A DNA stretch of 64,000 nt, taken from NCBI GenBank assembly GCA_023411815.1, contig JAEYOJ010000108.1, positions 17,217 to 81,216 of the forward strand, in the 5' to 3' direction. Below are positions 7,503 through 16,065 of this stretch, one piece after another. This stretch comes from Pseudomonadota bacterium. Lineage in GTDB: Bacteria > Desulfobacterota > Desulfovibrionia > Desulfovibrionales > Desulfovibrionaceae. Each line of letters begins with the position of its first letter. Positions within the stretch are counted from its first letter, which is position 1. The position numbers were made by a program, and so were the translations under genes. The notes beneath the pieces are model-generated. The model saw only the letters and a program-made list of their open reading frames with translations. It was not told the origin of the DNA and made no database searches.

Positions 7503-7832
7503 ATGAAGCTCATCATCGCATACATCCGGCCCGAACAGCTCAATGCGGTCAAGCAGGCCCTCTACGCCAAGGGCATCTACACCATGAGCGTGACCAACAT
7601 CCTGGGCAGCGGCCGCCAGAAGGGTTTCACCGAAACCTACAGAGGCGTGGTCATCGAGATGAACCTGCTCAAGAAGCTGCGCCTGGAGATCGGCGTTCCC
7701 GCCGACAAGGCCGACATGGTCATGGATACGATCATCGAAAGCGCCCGCACCGGAAAGGAGGGCGACGGCATGATCTTCACCCTGGACATAGGCAAGGCGG
7801 TGCGCATCCGCACCGGCGAAAGCGGCCTGTGA
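7503..7832 (+). CDS. glnK: PII-family nitrogen regulator lacking the uridylylated Tyr51
   Basis: Small trimeric signal protein, 109 residues, that binds ATP/ADP and 2-oxoglutarate and gates Amt. It has the PII core: GSGRQKGFTETYRG in the T-loop and ARTGKEGDGMIF plus KAVRIRTGE at the C-terminus. Tyr46 is kept, but position 51, the uridylylation site of enteric GlnB/GlnK, is Ile (sequence YRGVVIEMN). Control by uridylylation therefore looks impossible, leaving nucleotide and 2-oxoglutarate binding. It is co-transcribed with amt and followed by a hairpin terminator. Confidence 0.94.
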   Translation: MKLIIAYIRPEQLNAVKQALYAKGIYTMSVTNILGSGRQKGFTETYRGVVIEMNLLKKLRLEIGVPADKADMVMDTIIESARTGKEGDGMIFTLDIGKAVRIRTGESGL

Positions 7833-7846
7833 TACCTATCGAACCG

Positions 7847-7871
7847 GACCGGGAGCCTCTGGCTCCCGGTC
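7847..7871 (+). terminator. Hairpin terminator after glnK
   Basis: Perfect 11-bp inverted repeat GACCGGGAGCC / GGCTCCCGGTC with a TCT loop, starting 14 bases after the glnK stop. The T-tract is weak (TCCTTC). Confidence 0.7.
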
Positions 7872-7915
7872 TCCTTCAAGACACGAGCAAAGCATAACGC
7901 ATGAGGAACGGGGCC

Positions 7916-9163
7916 ATGGCGCACGAGGACAATATTCCGAGGATCGCCGACGTCAGCCTGTCGTCCATCCTCAAAAGCGAGGCGGTCCTCACCTTCTTCC
8001 AGCCCCTCGTGTCCCTGCGTCGCAAGTCCCTGTTCGGCGTGGAGGCCCTGAGCCGTGGCCTCATCGGCGATTCCGGCGAAGCGATCCCCCCCGCGCTTCT
8101 CTTTCAGCTGGCCGAGAGCAAGACCGATCTGGCCGACCTCGACCGCTTGTGCAGACGCAAGGCCCTGGAAGCCTTCGCTCCCATGCACGCCCTGAGCAGG
8201 GAGCTGTTCCTGTGCCTGAATATCGAGCCTGGCACACTGGACCGCGGCCTGGTGGGCTCGGGTACATTGTCGGACGTGGCCCAGCGGCTGGGAGTCGATC
8301 CCGCCAACGTGGTCCTGGAACTCGACGAATCCCAAATCGCCGATCCCTCCGCCCTGACCGGCTTCGCCCAGTCCTGCCGAGCGGCCGGCTTTCTGCTGGG
8401 GCTGGACGGTGCCGGCGGCCCGCACTCGGGGCTTGAGCGCATCGCCGAACTGCGCCCGGACATCATCAAGATCGACCGCAGACTGGTTTCAGGCGTGCAT
8501 TGCGCGACGCACAAGCAGGAGGTGGTGCGAGGGCTCATAGCCACAGCGGACCGCATCGGGGCCTTGCCCGTGGCTGTGGGCGTGGAGACGGAGGAGGAGG
8601 TCATCCTGCTCCTGGAGCTGGGCGTGGAGGTCTTCCAGGGCTTCTATTTCGCCCGGCCCTACCCGGGCGGCACCAAGCGTCCCGACGTGAGCACGGCCAT
8701 CGAGGCAGTTGCCGCGCACTTCAAGGGGCATGTCCTGCGCAGGATCAACGCCAGCAAGGAGCAGCACAAGATTTACGCTTTTGTCATCGACCAGGTCCAG
8801 GAAACCCTGGTCCGCACGGCCCTGCCCGAGCTGGACGCCGCGCTGGCGGGCATCCTCGGCATGCATCCGGGCCTGCAATGCGCCTACGTGCTGAACGAAT
8901 CGGGCCTGCAGATCTCGGACACGATCTGCAATCCGCTGCTCAGGCGCGGCGGGCGGCGGCTCCTGCACCAGCCCATCCGCAAGGGCACGGACCATTCCCT
9001 CAAGGAATACTACCTGTCCATCATGGCGGGCCTGCCCCGCTACATCACCGATCCGGGCATCTCCCAGTCCACGGGCCTGCCGCGCCGGACCTTGTGCGCC
9101 GCGTACCAGGACGCCTCCGGCCGCCAGCGCATCCTCTGCCTGGACATCAGCGAGCCGGAATAG
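7916..9163 (+). CDS. EAL-domain protein with altered loop-6 motif and C-terminal sensory-type domain
   Basis: The N-terminal two thirds (about residues 10-245) is an EAL domain of cyclic-di-GMP phosphodiesterases: VEALSRG, CLNIEP, LELDES, IKIDRRLV, VGVETEEE and QGFYFARP. The metal-binding loop normally reading DDFGTG is LDGAGG, so one of the paired Asp is lost and catalysis may be weak or absent. The last 150 residues resemble the PAS/Cache-like C-terminal domain found after EAL in YkuI-type proteins. ATG 7916 is preferred over 7901 because GAGGAAC lies just upstream of it. It follows the amt-glnK terminator, so it may be a separate unit or fed by readthrough. Confidence 0.82.
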   Translation: MAHEDNIPRIADVSLSSILKSEAVLTFFQPLVSLRRKSLFGVEALSRGLIGDSGEAIPPALLFQLAESKTDLADLDRLCRRKALEAFAPMHALSRELFLCLNIEPGTLDRGLVGSGTLSDVAQRLGVDPANVVLELDESQIADPSALTGFAQSCRAAGFLLGLDGAGGPHSGLERIAELRPDIIKIDRRLVSGVHCATHKQEVVRGLIATADRIGALPVAVGVETEEEVILLLELGVEVFQGFYFARPYPGGTKRPDVSTAIEAVAAHFKGHVLRRINASKEQHKIYAFVIDQVQETLVRTALPELDAALAGILGMHPGLQCAYVLNESGLQISDTICNPLLRRGGRRLLHQPIRKGTDHSLKEYYLSIMAGLPRYITDPGISQSTGLPRRTLCAAYQDASGRQRILCLDISEPE

Positions 9164-9416
9164 CCGGTCGATCCCGATTGCGTTTCACTCACGAATCGCG
9201 GCGCACGGCAGGCCGCTGTCAGAAAGGCCCCCATTAGGAATTGCTTGACTTAAGCACGACCAGCCTGTTTGTTTTCCTGCGCGAGACCTACCGGGCGCCG
9301 CGTACGGTCGATCCAGCCCATTCCCGCCGCGCATGCGCCCTGCGCTGCCGCTGGAGGCAGCCCACAGGTCTCCGTTTCGCCGCCCGAACACGACACATAA
9401 TTTCCAAGGTAGGAAA

Positions 9417-11022
9417 ATGCTCGTAATCCTGGTCAGCTTTGCCTTCGGTTTCGGCCTTCTGCTCACCCGCATCGGCCTGCCGCCCATGGTCGGCTTCCTG
9501 CTGGCCGGTTTCGCCTACAACATGGCCGGACTGCAGCAGCCCCCGGGCCTGGACCTCGTCGCCGACCTCGGCATCACGCTTCTGCTCTTCTCCATCGGCC
9601 TCAAGCTCGACGTGCGAGGTTTGCTCAAGGCCGAGATATGGGCCAGCTCCACGGCCCAGGTGATCCTCACCACGGGATTCATGTACGGTGTGCTGCTGCT
9701 CGGTCAGTACGGGCTCCAATCGCCGCTCCTGGACATGTCCTGGCAGACCATGCTCATCCTGGCCTTCGCCCTCTCCTTCTACAGCACGGTCTTCGCGGTC
9801 AAGGTCCTGGAGGAAAAGGGGGACCTTACAGCCTTTTACGGCAAGATCGCCATCGGCATCCTCATCATGCAGGACCTGTTCGCCGTGCTCTTCCTGAGCG
9901 GCTCCACGGGCAAGCTCCCGAGCATATGGGCCCTGAGCGTGCTGGCCCTGCCCTTGTTGCGGCCCGTGCTCCACCGCCTGCTGGACATGGCCGGCAGGGG
10001 CGAACTGTTCATCCTCTGCGGTCTGTTCATCGCCCTGGGCGTGGGCGCGGAAGGCTTCACTCTCGTGGGCCTGAAGCCCGACCTGGGCGCCCTGGTGGTC
10101 GGCGTGCTCATTGCGGGGCATCCCAGGGCTTCGGAACTGTCCAAGGCTTTGTTCGGCTTCAAGGAACTCATGCTCGTCGGCTTCTTCCTGTCCGTCGGCA
10201 TGGGCGGGCTGCCCACGGTCGAGATGCTGCTCATCGCAGGCCTGCTCTGCCTCATCCTGCCGTTCAAGGCGGCCATCTATCACGGCGTCATCAGCCGTTT
10301 CGGCTTGCGCGCGCACGAGCCTGTTCGCCTCCCTGGCCTTGAACAACTACTCGGAGTTCGGACTCATCGTGGCCGCCATCTCCGTGGGCCAGCGTCTGCT
10401 CTCTCCGGACTGGCTGCTCATCATGGCCTTGACCGTAAGCTTGAGCTTCGCCCTGTCGGCGCCGCTCAGCGCCAATTCCGAGGCCATCTACCGGCGCCTG
10501 GGCGGCTGGCTCAAGTGTCTTGACCGGCGCTGGTGCCACCCGCACGACGCCCCCATCGATCTCGGCTCGGCCAAGGTCATCGTCTTCGGCATGGGGCGCA
10601 TCGGTACAGGCGCGTACGACGAGCTTACCACGGTCTACGGCCGCCACATCATAGGTGTGGAACACGCGCCCGAACGCGTGGACTTCAACCGCGGGCAAGG
10701 TCGAAACGTCATCCTGGGCGACGCCTGCGACACGGAGTTTTGGCTCAAGCTCAAAAAGGAGCTGGAGCTGGACCTCGTCATCCTGGCCATGCCCAACCAC
10801 CAGGGCAACATGTACGCGGCACACCAGCTGCGCAATCTGGGTTTCCAGTGCCAGGTGGCTGCCATCGCCCGCTTTCCCGAGGAGGTCGAGGAACTGGCCA
10901 GTCTGGGAATCGCCAGTTCCTACAATATGTACGAGCAGGCCGGCGCCGGGCTCGTGCGGCATGCGCTCAACACGCGCCTGAAGTCCTGCCCGCTCACGCC
11001 GGGCCCCCTGGCTTCGGCGTGA
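9417..11022 (+). pseudogene. Kef/CPA2-type monovalent cation:proton antiporter with TrkA-N domain, frameshifted
   Basis: Residues from ATG 9417 (with AAGGTAGGAAA upstream) encode the membrane half: GLPPMVGFLLAG, DLGITLLLFSIGLKLD and FALSFYSTVFAVKVLEEKG. The frame then breaks at about 10307-10315. The other half continues in another frame from about 10314: TSLFASLALNNYSEFGLIVAA, then a Rossmann TrkA-N domain with VIVFGMGRIGTGAYDEL, ending at 11022. The break lies in an alternating GC tract (ttGCGCGCGCacg). One more GC pair would restore LRARTSLFASLALNNYSEFGL. It could be a true mutation, slippage-based phase variation or a sequence error. Function if intact: glutathione- or nucleotide-gated K+ or Na+ efflux. 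Confidence 0.8.
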
Positions 11023-11026
11023 GGCA

Positions 11027-11136
11027 CTTTGCAATCCAACCGAGAGAGGCTGGTGCCCTCTCTCGGACTTCCTTCCGCCAGGGAGCGGCGCTCCCTGGAC
11101 TCCCATTATCTCAGTTCGTTTGCAATCTGCCGCAAG
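11027..11136 (+). repeat. Dispersed two-hairpin intergenic repeat, copy A
   Basis: The element reads TTTGCAAT, then hairpin CCGAGAGAGG/CCTCTCTCGG, then a CCGCCAGGGAG/CTCCCTGGA hairpin, then CCATTATCT...TTTGCAATCTGCCGCAAGG. Copy B at 22017-22132 matches along its whole length, and the two-hairpin core recurs at 59230-59308. It lies between the 3' ends of the kef gene and purA, where the hairpins may also serve as terminators. Confidence 0.75.
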
Positions 11137-11151
11137 GCCCTGTCTTCAAAT

Positions 11152-11181
11152 AAAAAACGGGGAAGGCTGCGCCCTCCCCGT
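11152..11181 (-). terminator. Terminator of purA
   Basis: On the minus strand, ACGGGGAGGG pairs with CCTTCCCCGT around a 5-base loop (11157-11181), followed by TTTTTT. Positioned 26 bases after the purA stop. Confidence 0.85.
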
Positions 11182-11206
11182 TCACTATTCGTCTTTCCCT
11201 CGCCTG

Positions 11207-12481
11207 CTATCTGCGAATGATCTGGTCGCGGTCCGGGCCCACGGAGATCATGGTCACGGGCACGCCGAGCAGCTCTTCCAGGCGCAGGAGGTAGCGCCGG
11301 GCGTTCTCGGGCAGCTCTTCCCAGGTGCGCACGGCCGAGGTGTCCTCGCTCCAGCCGGGCATGGTCTCGTAGACGGGCTCGACCTCGGCCAAGGCGTTCT
11401 CGGCTTGGGGCGGATAGGCGTACTCCTCGCCCTGGTAGCGGTACTTGACGCACAGCTTGATGGTCTTGAGCCCGTCGAGCACGTCGAGCTTGGTTACGCA
11501 GATGTCCGTGGGGCCGTTGAGGCGCGCGGACTCGCGCAGGATGCAGATATCCAGCCAGCCGCAGCGGCGCTTGCGGCCGGTGGTGGCTCCGAATTCATGG
11601 CCGCGCGACTGCAGGAATTCGCCGGTCTCGTCATGCAGTTCCGTGGGAAAAGGGCCGGAACCCACGCGCGTGGTGTAGGCCTTGACGATGGCCACGATGC
11701 GATCCAGGACGCGCGGCGAGCAGCCCGCTCCGGCCGAGGCGTTGCCGGCCACGCAAATGGACGATGTCACGAAGGGGTAGGTGCCGTGGTCGATATCCAG
11801 GTGCGTACCCTGGGCGCCCTCGAACAGCACGCCCTTGCCGGACTCCAGGCGCTGCTGGATCTCGCCGGATACGTCGGCCAGGTAGCCGGACACGCGCTCG
11901 GCGAAAGGCCGCACCTGTTCGAAAACCTCGTCGACGTCCATGGGCTGCGCGCCGTACAGGGAGAAAAGAGCATTCTTCTCGGCCAGGGCGATGGCGATCT
12001 TGCGCCGCAGAAGCTGCGGGTCGGCCAGGTCCGAGGCGCGGATGCCGGTGCGCGCGGCCTTGTCCTCGTAGCAGGGGCCGATGCCGCGGCCCGTGGTGCC
12101 GATCTTGCCGTCCTTCTTGGCCGCCTCGCGAGCCGAGTCGAGCAGCTTGTGGTAGGGCATGATCACGTGCGTCTTTCGGCTGACCTTGAGCCTGGCGGGA
12201 GCGATGTCCACGCCCTGCTTGGCCAGCGTGTCCAGCTCCCTGCAGAAGACCTCGGGGTCCAGGACCACGCCGTTGCCGATGAGGCAGACCTTGCCGGGGT
12301 GCAGGATGCCGGAGGGAATCAGATGCAGCACGAGCTTGCGGTCCTTGACCACCAGGGTATGGCCGGCGTTGTTGCCGCCCTGGAAACGCACGATGGCATC
12401 GACCTCGCGCGTCAGCAGGTCCACGACCTTGCCCTTGCCCTCATCGCCCCACTGGGCGCCAATGACCACGATATTTGACAT
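11207..12481 (-). CDS. purA: Adenylosuccinate synthetase
   Basis: GTP-dependent ligation of aspartate to IMP, the first step to AMP. The 424-residue product has normal length. Family motifs are plain: [14 protein letters not shown] at the N-terminus (P-loop-like, with the catalytic Asp and His region), [47 protein letters not shown] and [10 protein letters not shown]. It stands alone on the minus strand with its own terminator, while the IMP-forming enzymes are encoded elsewhere in the window (14588-15862 and 28918-29517). Confidence 0.97.
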   Translation of the reverse strand: MSNIVVIGAQWGDEGKGKVVDLLTREVDAIVRFQGGNNAGHTLVVKDRKLVLHLIPSGILHPGKVCLIGNGVVLDPEVFCRELDTLAKQGVDIAPARLKVSRKTHVIMPYHKLLDSAREAAKKDGKIGTTGRGIGPCYEDKAARTGIRASDLADPQLLRRKIAIALAEKNALFSLYGAQPMDVDEVFEQVRPFAERVSGYLADVSGEIQQRLESGKGVLFEGAQGTHLDIDHGTYPFVTSSICVAGNASAGAGCSPRVLDRIVAIVKAYTTRVGSGPFPTELHDETGEFLQSRGHEFGATTGRKRRCGWLDICILRESARLNGPTDICVTKLDVLDGLKTIKLCVKYRYQGEEYAYPPQAENALAEVEPVYETMPGWSEDTSAVRTWEELPENARRYLLRLEELLGVPVTMISVGPDRDQIIRR

Positions 12482-12614
12482 TTCCTACTCCTTGCATCAG
12501 CATATCCGCGGCATGACCCGATCAACCGATCCGCTTGCGGAAAATAGCGCTCATGCGTAAAGGACTCTTCCCGCCTCTGTCAATGCGCATGATCAGGTTT
12601 CCGTTGGCTAATTC

Positions 12615-14072
12615 ATGAAATCATATCACTTGCGTTACCTATACCTGTCCCGCCGGCGCGAACTGCTCATCCTGGCGGCCCTGTTCCTGAGCCTTGGCGC
12701 CCTGGTCTGGCTCCTGCTCTATCGCGACGTGTTCTTTCCCGGTCCGGTGCTGCGCGTGGCCGCCCCGGACATGGAAGTGTTCCAGGGGCGATTAAGCCCT
12801 TACGGCGCCGGCCCCCAGCGCGATCTTCTCGAAGCGTTCTGCGCCGAGCAGGACATCGAGGCCCGTTGGCTGCCCATCCGCAACTGGGAGGAAGGCTGGC
12901 GGCTTCTCCGCGAGGGCCGGGCCGATCTCCTGCTGGGGCACGGCGCGTTGCCGCCAGAGGATCTCGCCGGGGCAGGCATCATAGAAGGGCCGGTGCTGGC
13001 GGAAAGCCAGGCCTTTCTCCTGCACAACCGCGAAAGCTTCGGGCCCAAGGCGCCCTTCTCGCCCTGCGATACGCCCTTCTTCTATCAGCACTCCCCGGCC
13101 ATCGAAGCCGTCCTGGCTGGGTTGTGCCAGGACGATGGAGAGCAGACACGGGGGAGCCCCATGGAAAGCGTCTACCTGCTGCCCATGTTCGAGGCCCTGG
13201 CCGACGGCGGCACCCGCCTGGGCGTCGTGGACGAGGCATCCTTCCGTCTCTGGCAACCGCTCTTCCCCCAGCTCCAGACCTCAAAAGCCCTGCCCACGGC
13301 CATCCAGACCCGCTGGTACATCTCCTCCAGGCGAGAATGGCTGGCCGAGGCTCTCATGCAGTACCTTTCCGGGGAAAAACTGGCCCACGAGCTGTCCCGC
13401 CTGGAGAGCCGCTACTGGGGCTTCTTTCCCCAGGACACGAGCGCCTACGAGATCGGATACATTCGCCGCGTGGTGCGCACGGTGCTGCCCCGCTACAAGG
13501 ATACCATCCTCAAGGCCGCCGAGCGAGAGCGCATCGACCCGCTGCTCCTCGCCGCGGTCATTTACCAGGAGTCGCGCTTCCGCGCCCGCGCCCGCAGCCA
13601 TACGGGCGTGCGCGGACTCATGCAGCTCAACATGGACACCGCCCGCATGCTGGGCGTGACCAACCGCCTGGACCCGTTCCAGTCCATCCAGGGCGGAAGC
13701 AGCTACCTGCGCAGGCTCAACGACCGGCTCAAGCCGCTCGTCGATGATCCCTGGGAGCGCTGGTTTTTGACCCTGGCCGCCTACAACCAGGGTTTCGGCC
13801 ACCTGGAGGACGCCATGAAGCTGGCCCGCAAGCAGGGGCTGGCCCCGGACCATTGGCGCGACGTCAAAAAGGCTTTCCTGCTTTTGACCAAGAAAAAATA
13901 CTATAAGGAAGCGACCTACGGCTATACGCGGGGATTCGAGGCCCAGGCCTACGTGGACAGCATCCGCTACTTCTACTACGTGTTCTTCGCCTTAAGCCTC
14001 GTCCCGGGCCCGGAAGCGGATCAGCTTGCCCCGTTTGTCGGCGCAACCCCTCCGGGCTGGCCCGATGCCTGA
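12615..14072 (+). CDS. MltF-like membrane-bound lytic transglycosylase
   Basis: 485 residues. An N-terminal signal anchor (about 19-38) is followed by a periplasmic solute-binding-like domain (about 45-275) and an SLT lysozyme-like domain (about 300-440). The catalytic Glu is Glu319 in VIYQESRF, followed by SHTGVRGLMQLN and LAAYNQGFGH. This order is that of E. coli MltF, which cleaves peptidoglycan with anhydro-muramic acid formation and is modulated through its first domain. No clear ribosome binding site precedes ATG 12615. The 3' end overlaps the convergent gene at 13992-14411 by 81 bases. Confidence 0.88.
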   Translation: MKSYHLRYLYLSRRRELLILAALFLSLGALVWLLLYRDVFFPGPVLRVAAPDMEVFQGRLSPYGAGPQRDLLEAFCAEQDIEARWLPIRNWEEGWRLLREGRADLLLGHGALPPEDLAGAGIIEGPVLAESQAFLLHNRESFGPKAPFSPCDTPFFYQHSPAIEAVLAGLCQDDGEQTRGSPMESVYLLPMFEALADGGTRLGVVDEASFRLWQPLFPQLQTSKALPTAIQTRWYISSRREWLAEALMQYLSGEKLAHELSRLESRYWGFFPQDTSAYEIGYIRRVVRTVLPRYKDTILKAAERERIDPLLLAAVIYQESRFRARARSHTGVRGLMQLNMDTARMLGVTNRLDPFQSIQGGSSYLRRLNDRLKPLVDDPWERWFLTLAAYNQGFGHLEDAMKLARKQGLAPDHWRDVKKAFLLLTKKKYYKEATYGYTRGFEAQAYVDSIRYFYYVFFALSLVPGPEADQLAPFVGATPPGWPDA

Positions 14073-14411
14073 GCCGTTCCCGGCGCTTCCGGCCGCGCTG
14101 CCGCCGTGCGCCTGAGCCGCACGGGGAATGCTCCTTCCCGGCTGCCGCGGCTCCGCCTCCGGAGGGAGCGATTCGGCCGCTTCGGCCAGGATGGGTTCCC
14201 GAGGCCTGTAGCCGCCCGCCCAGTGATGGTTGAAGAGCTGGTTCTTCATACGCACTGTCTGGATGAAGGACAGCACCAACACGGCCTCTTCCCAGCGTTC
14301 GCTCGGTTCGAAACTGCGCACGATCTCGGCGTAGCGCTCCCAGAGGCTCATGAGCGAGGCCTCATCCAGGCTGCGCAATTGCCGGGCTATCTTGATCAGG
14401 GCCTTTTCCAC
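13992..14411 (-). CDS. Hypothetical protein, 139 residues
   Basis: Not recognised. Start GTG 14411 has GGAGG 9 bases upstream. The first half is predicted helical and soluble (EKALIKIARQLRSLDEASLMSLWERYAEIVRSFEPSERWEEA in outline), including a run of hydrophobics with VLVLSFIQTVRMKNQLFNHHW. The second half is Pro/Ala/Gly-rich and probably disordered. It overlaps the end of the convergent transglycosylase gene, so the low-complexity tail may be partly imposed by the opposite strand. Its helical N-terminal half and good ribosome binding site argue that it is real. Confidence 0.6.
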   Translation of the reverse strand: MEKALIKIARQLRSLDEASLMSLWERYAEIVRSFEPSERWEEAVLVLSFIQTVRMKNQLFNHHWAGGYRPREPILAEAAESLPPEAEPRQPGRSIPRAAQAHGGSAAGSAGNGSGIGPARRGCADKRGKLIRFRARDEA

Positions 14412-14587
14412 GTAAAACGTCCTCCACTGCTATTACAAGTGCGCAACATATCAGAATGCGGCCCCGCGGCCAATGGTGAATTTGCCCAGCGCCGCGCTTC
14501 CTGCTATGTACTTCGTTTCAGCGGAGCCGCCGGGCGGCGGCGTCCCGGCTCCGTGCACCACTTTTCCCATGTCGTGAGGACCGCAGC

Positions 14588-15862
14588 ATGAGCGACTTGA
14601 AATCCATGTACCGCGCCATGAGCGAGGATCCCTTTCCGGAAGATCTGACAATCCGCCTGGGCGACCAGGAGCTCGTCTTCCGGAAGCGCACCTGGACCAT
14701 CGGCGGCGAGCGCAAGGGCCTGCGCTATGGCGAAAACCCGGATCAGCCCGCGGCCCTGTACGAACAGGCCGGCGGCGGACTGACGCTCGGCGGCGTGAGT
14801 TTCAGGGGTCCCGGCCAGGGCCTCGTGTCCGCGCTCACCGAGGAGCACATGCTCCAGGCCGGCAAGCACCCGGGCAAGACCAACCTGACCGACGTGGACA
14901 ACGGCCTGAACATCCTTCAGTACCTGGCGGCCAAGCCCGCGGCCGTGATCCTCAAGCACAACAATCCCTGCGGCGCGGCCTGGACCGACGAAGGCCTGGC
15001 CACGGCGCTCACGCGCGCCTTCGAGTCCGACCGCATCGCGGCCTTCGGCGGCGCGGTGGTGGTCAACCGGCCCATGGACGAAGCCACGGCCTTGATAATC
15101 GATTCGGCCTACTTCGAGGTCGTGGCCGCGCCGGACTACGCGCCAGCGGCCCTGGAAATCCTCAAGCGCAAGAAGAGCCTGCGCATCCTCAAGATACCCG
15201 GCATCGCGCGCCTGCCGGAACTGGTGGGCCAGCCCTTCCTGGACCTAAAGTCGCTCATGGACGGCGGCATCGTGGCCCAACTCTCCTTCCGCAACCGCAT
15301 CCTCAAGCCCGGGGATTTCCTGCCCGCACGCGCCGACAAGGACGGCTCCACGTTCCTGGCGCGCACGCCCACGGACCGGGAGGCCGAGGACCTCATATTC
15401 GCCTGGGCCGTGGAAGCGGGCGTCACCTCCAATTCGGTCATCTTTGCCCGCGACGGCGCGACCGTGGCCATCGGCACCGGCGAGCAGGACCGCGTGGGCT
15501 GCGTGGAGCTGACCATCCACAAAGCCTATACCAAGTACGCGGACCTGCTGGCATTCAGGGAACGGGGTCTGTCGCTGTACCAGCTCAAGGAAAAGTCCGC
15601 GCAGGATGAGGACTCGGCCAAGGCCCTGGCCGATATCGAGCGCCGCACGGCCGAGGCCCGCGGCGGCTTGCCTGGCAGCGTGCTGGTGTCCGACGGTTTC
15701 TTCCCCTTCCGCGACGGCGTGGACGTGGCCCTGGCGCAGGGCGTTGCGGCCATCGCCCAGCCCGGAGGCTCCATCCGCGACCACGAGGTCATCGAGGCCG
15801 TGAATCAGGCCACGCCCCAGGTAGCCATGGTCTTCACGGGTCAGCGCTCGTTCAAGCACTAG
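14588..15862 (+). CDS. purH: AICAR transformylase (stand-alone C-terminal half of PurH)
   Basis: Formylates AICAR with 10-formyl-THF to FAICAR. The 424 residues correspond to the transformylase part of bifunctional PurH only. RKGLRYGENPDQPAALY opens the domain, and KHNNPCG (Lys123-His124) is the catalytic motif. FGGAVVVNR and DGFFPFRDGVD...GGSIRDHEVIEA complete the family signature. The N-terminal IMP cyclohydrolase domain is missing and instead encoded 13 kb away at 28918-29517. Start ATG 14588 with GAGGA upstream. The divergent 139-residue gene lies 176 bases away. Confidence 0.94.
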   Translation: MSDLKSMYRAMSEDPFPEDLTIRLGDQELVFRKRTWTIGGERKGLRYGENPDQPAALYEQAGGGLTLGGVSFRGPGQGLVSALTEEHMLQAGKHPGKTNLTDVDNGLNILQYLAAKPAAVILKHNNPCGAAWTDEGLATALTRAFESDRIAAFGGAVVVNRPMDEATALIIDSAYFEVVAAPDYAPAALEILKRKKSLRILKIPGIARLPELVGQPFLDLKSLMDGGIVAQLSFRNRILKPGDFLPARADKDGSTFLARTPTDREAEDLIFAWAVEAGVTSNSVIFARDGATVAIGTGEQDRVGCVELTIHKAYTKYADLLAFRERGLSLYQLKEKSAQDEDSAKALADIERRTAEARGGLPGSVLVSDGFFPFRDGVDVALAQGVAAIAQPGGSIRDHEVIEAVNQATPQVAMVFTGQRSFKH

Positions 15863-15895
15863 ACCCGCCGCGCGTCGGCGGTGTTCCGCCTGCCG

Positions 15896-15922
15896 GGACA
15901 GTCGGCTCCTCCGGCTGTCCCT
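15896..15922 (+). terminator. Hairpin after the AICAR transformylase gene
   Basis: GGGACAG(T)CGG pairs with CCGGCTGTCCC around a short loop, 34 bases after the stop. There is no long T run, so termination efficiency is uncertain. The 140 bases that follow lead to the RNase gene without an obvious element. Confidence 0.5.
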
Positions 15923-16065
15923 AGACGCGCGGCCCGGGGAGATGCGGTCCCCGAGGCAGGAACCCGCGCTATCGGAATCCTGGCAAGACCTGTTTTCCCG
16001 ACCCGGATTTTACCGTATATTCTGCCGGCCGGGCGCTTGCCGGCGGTAAACGTCATAGGAGTGAC

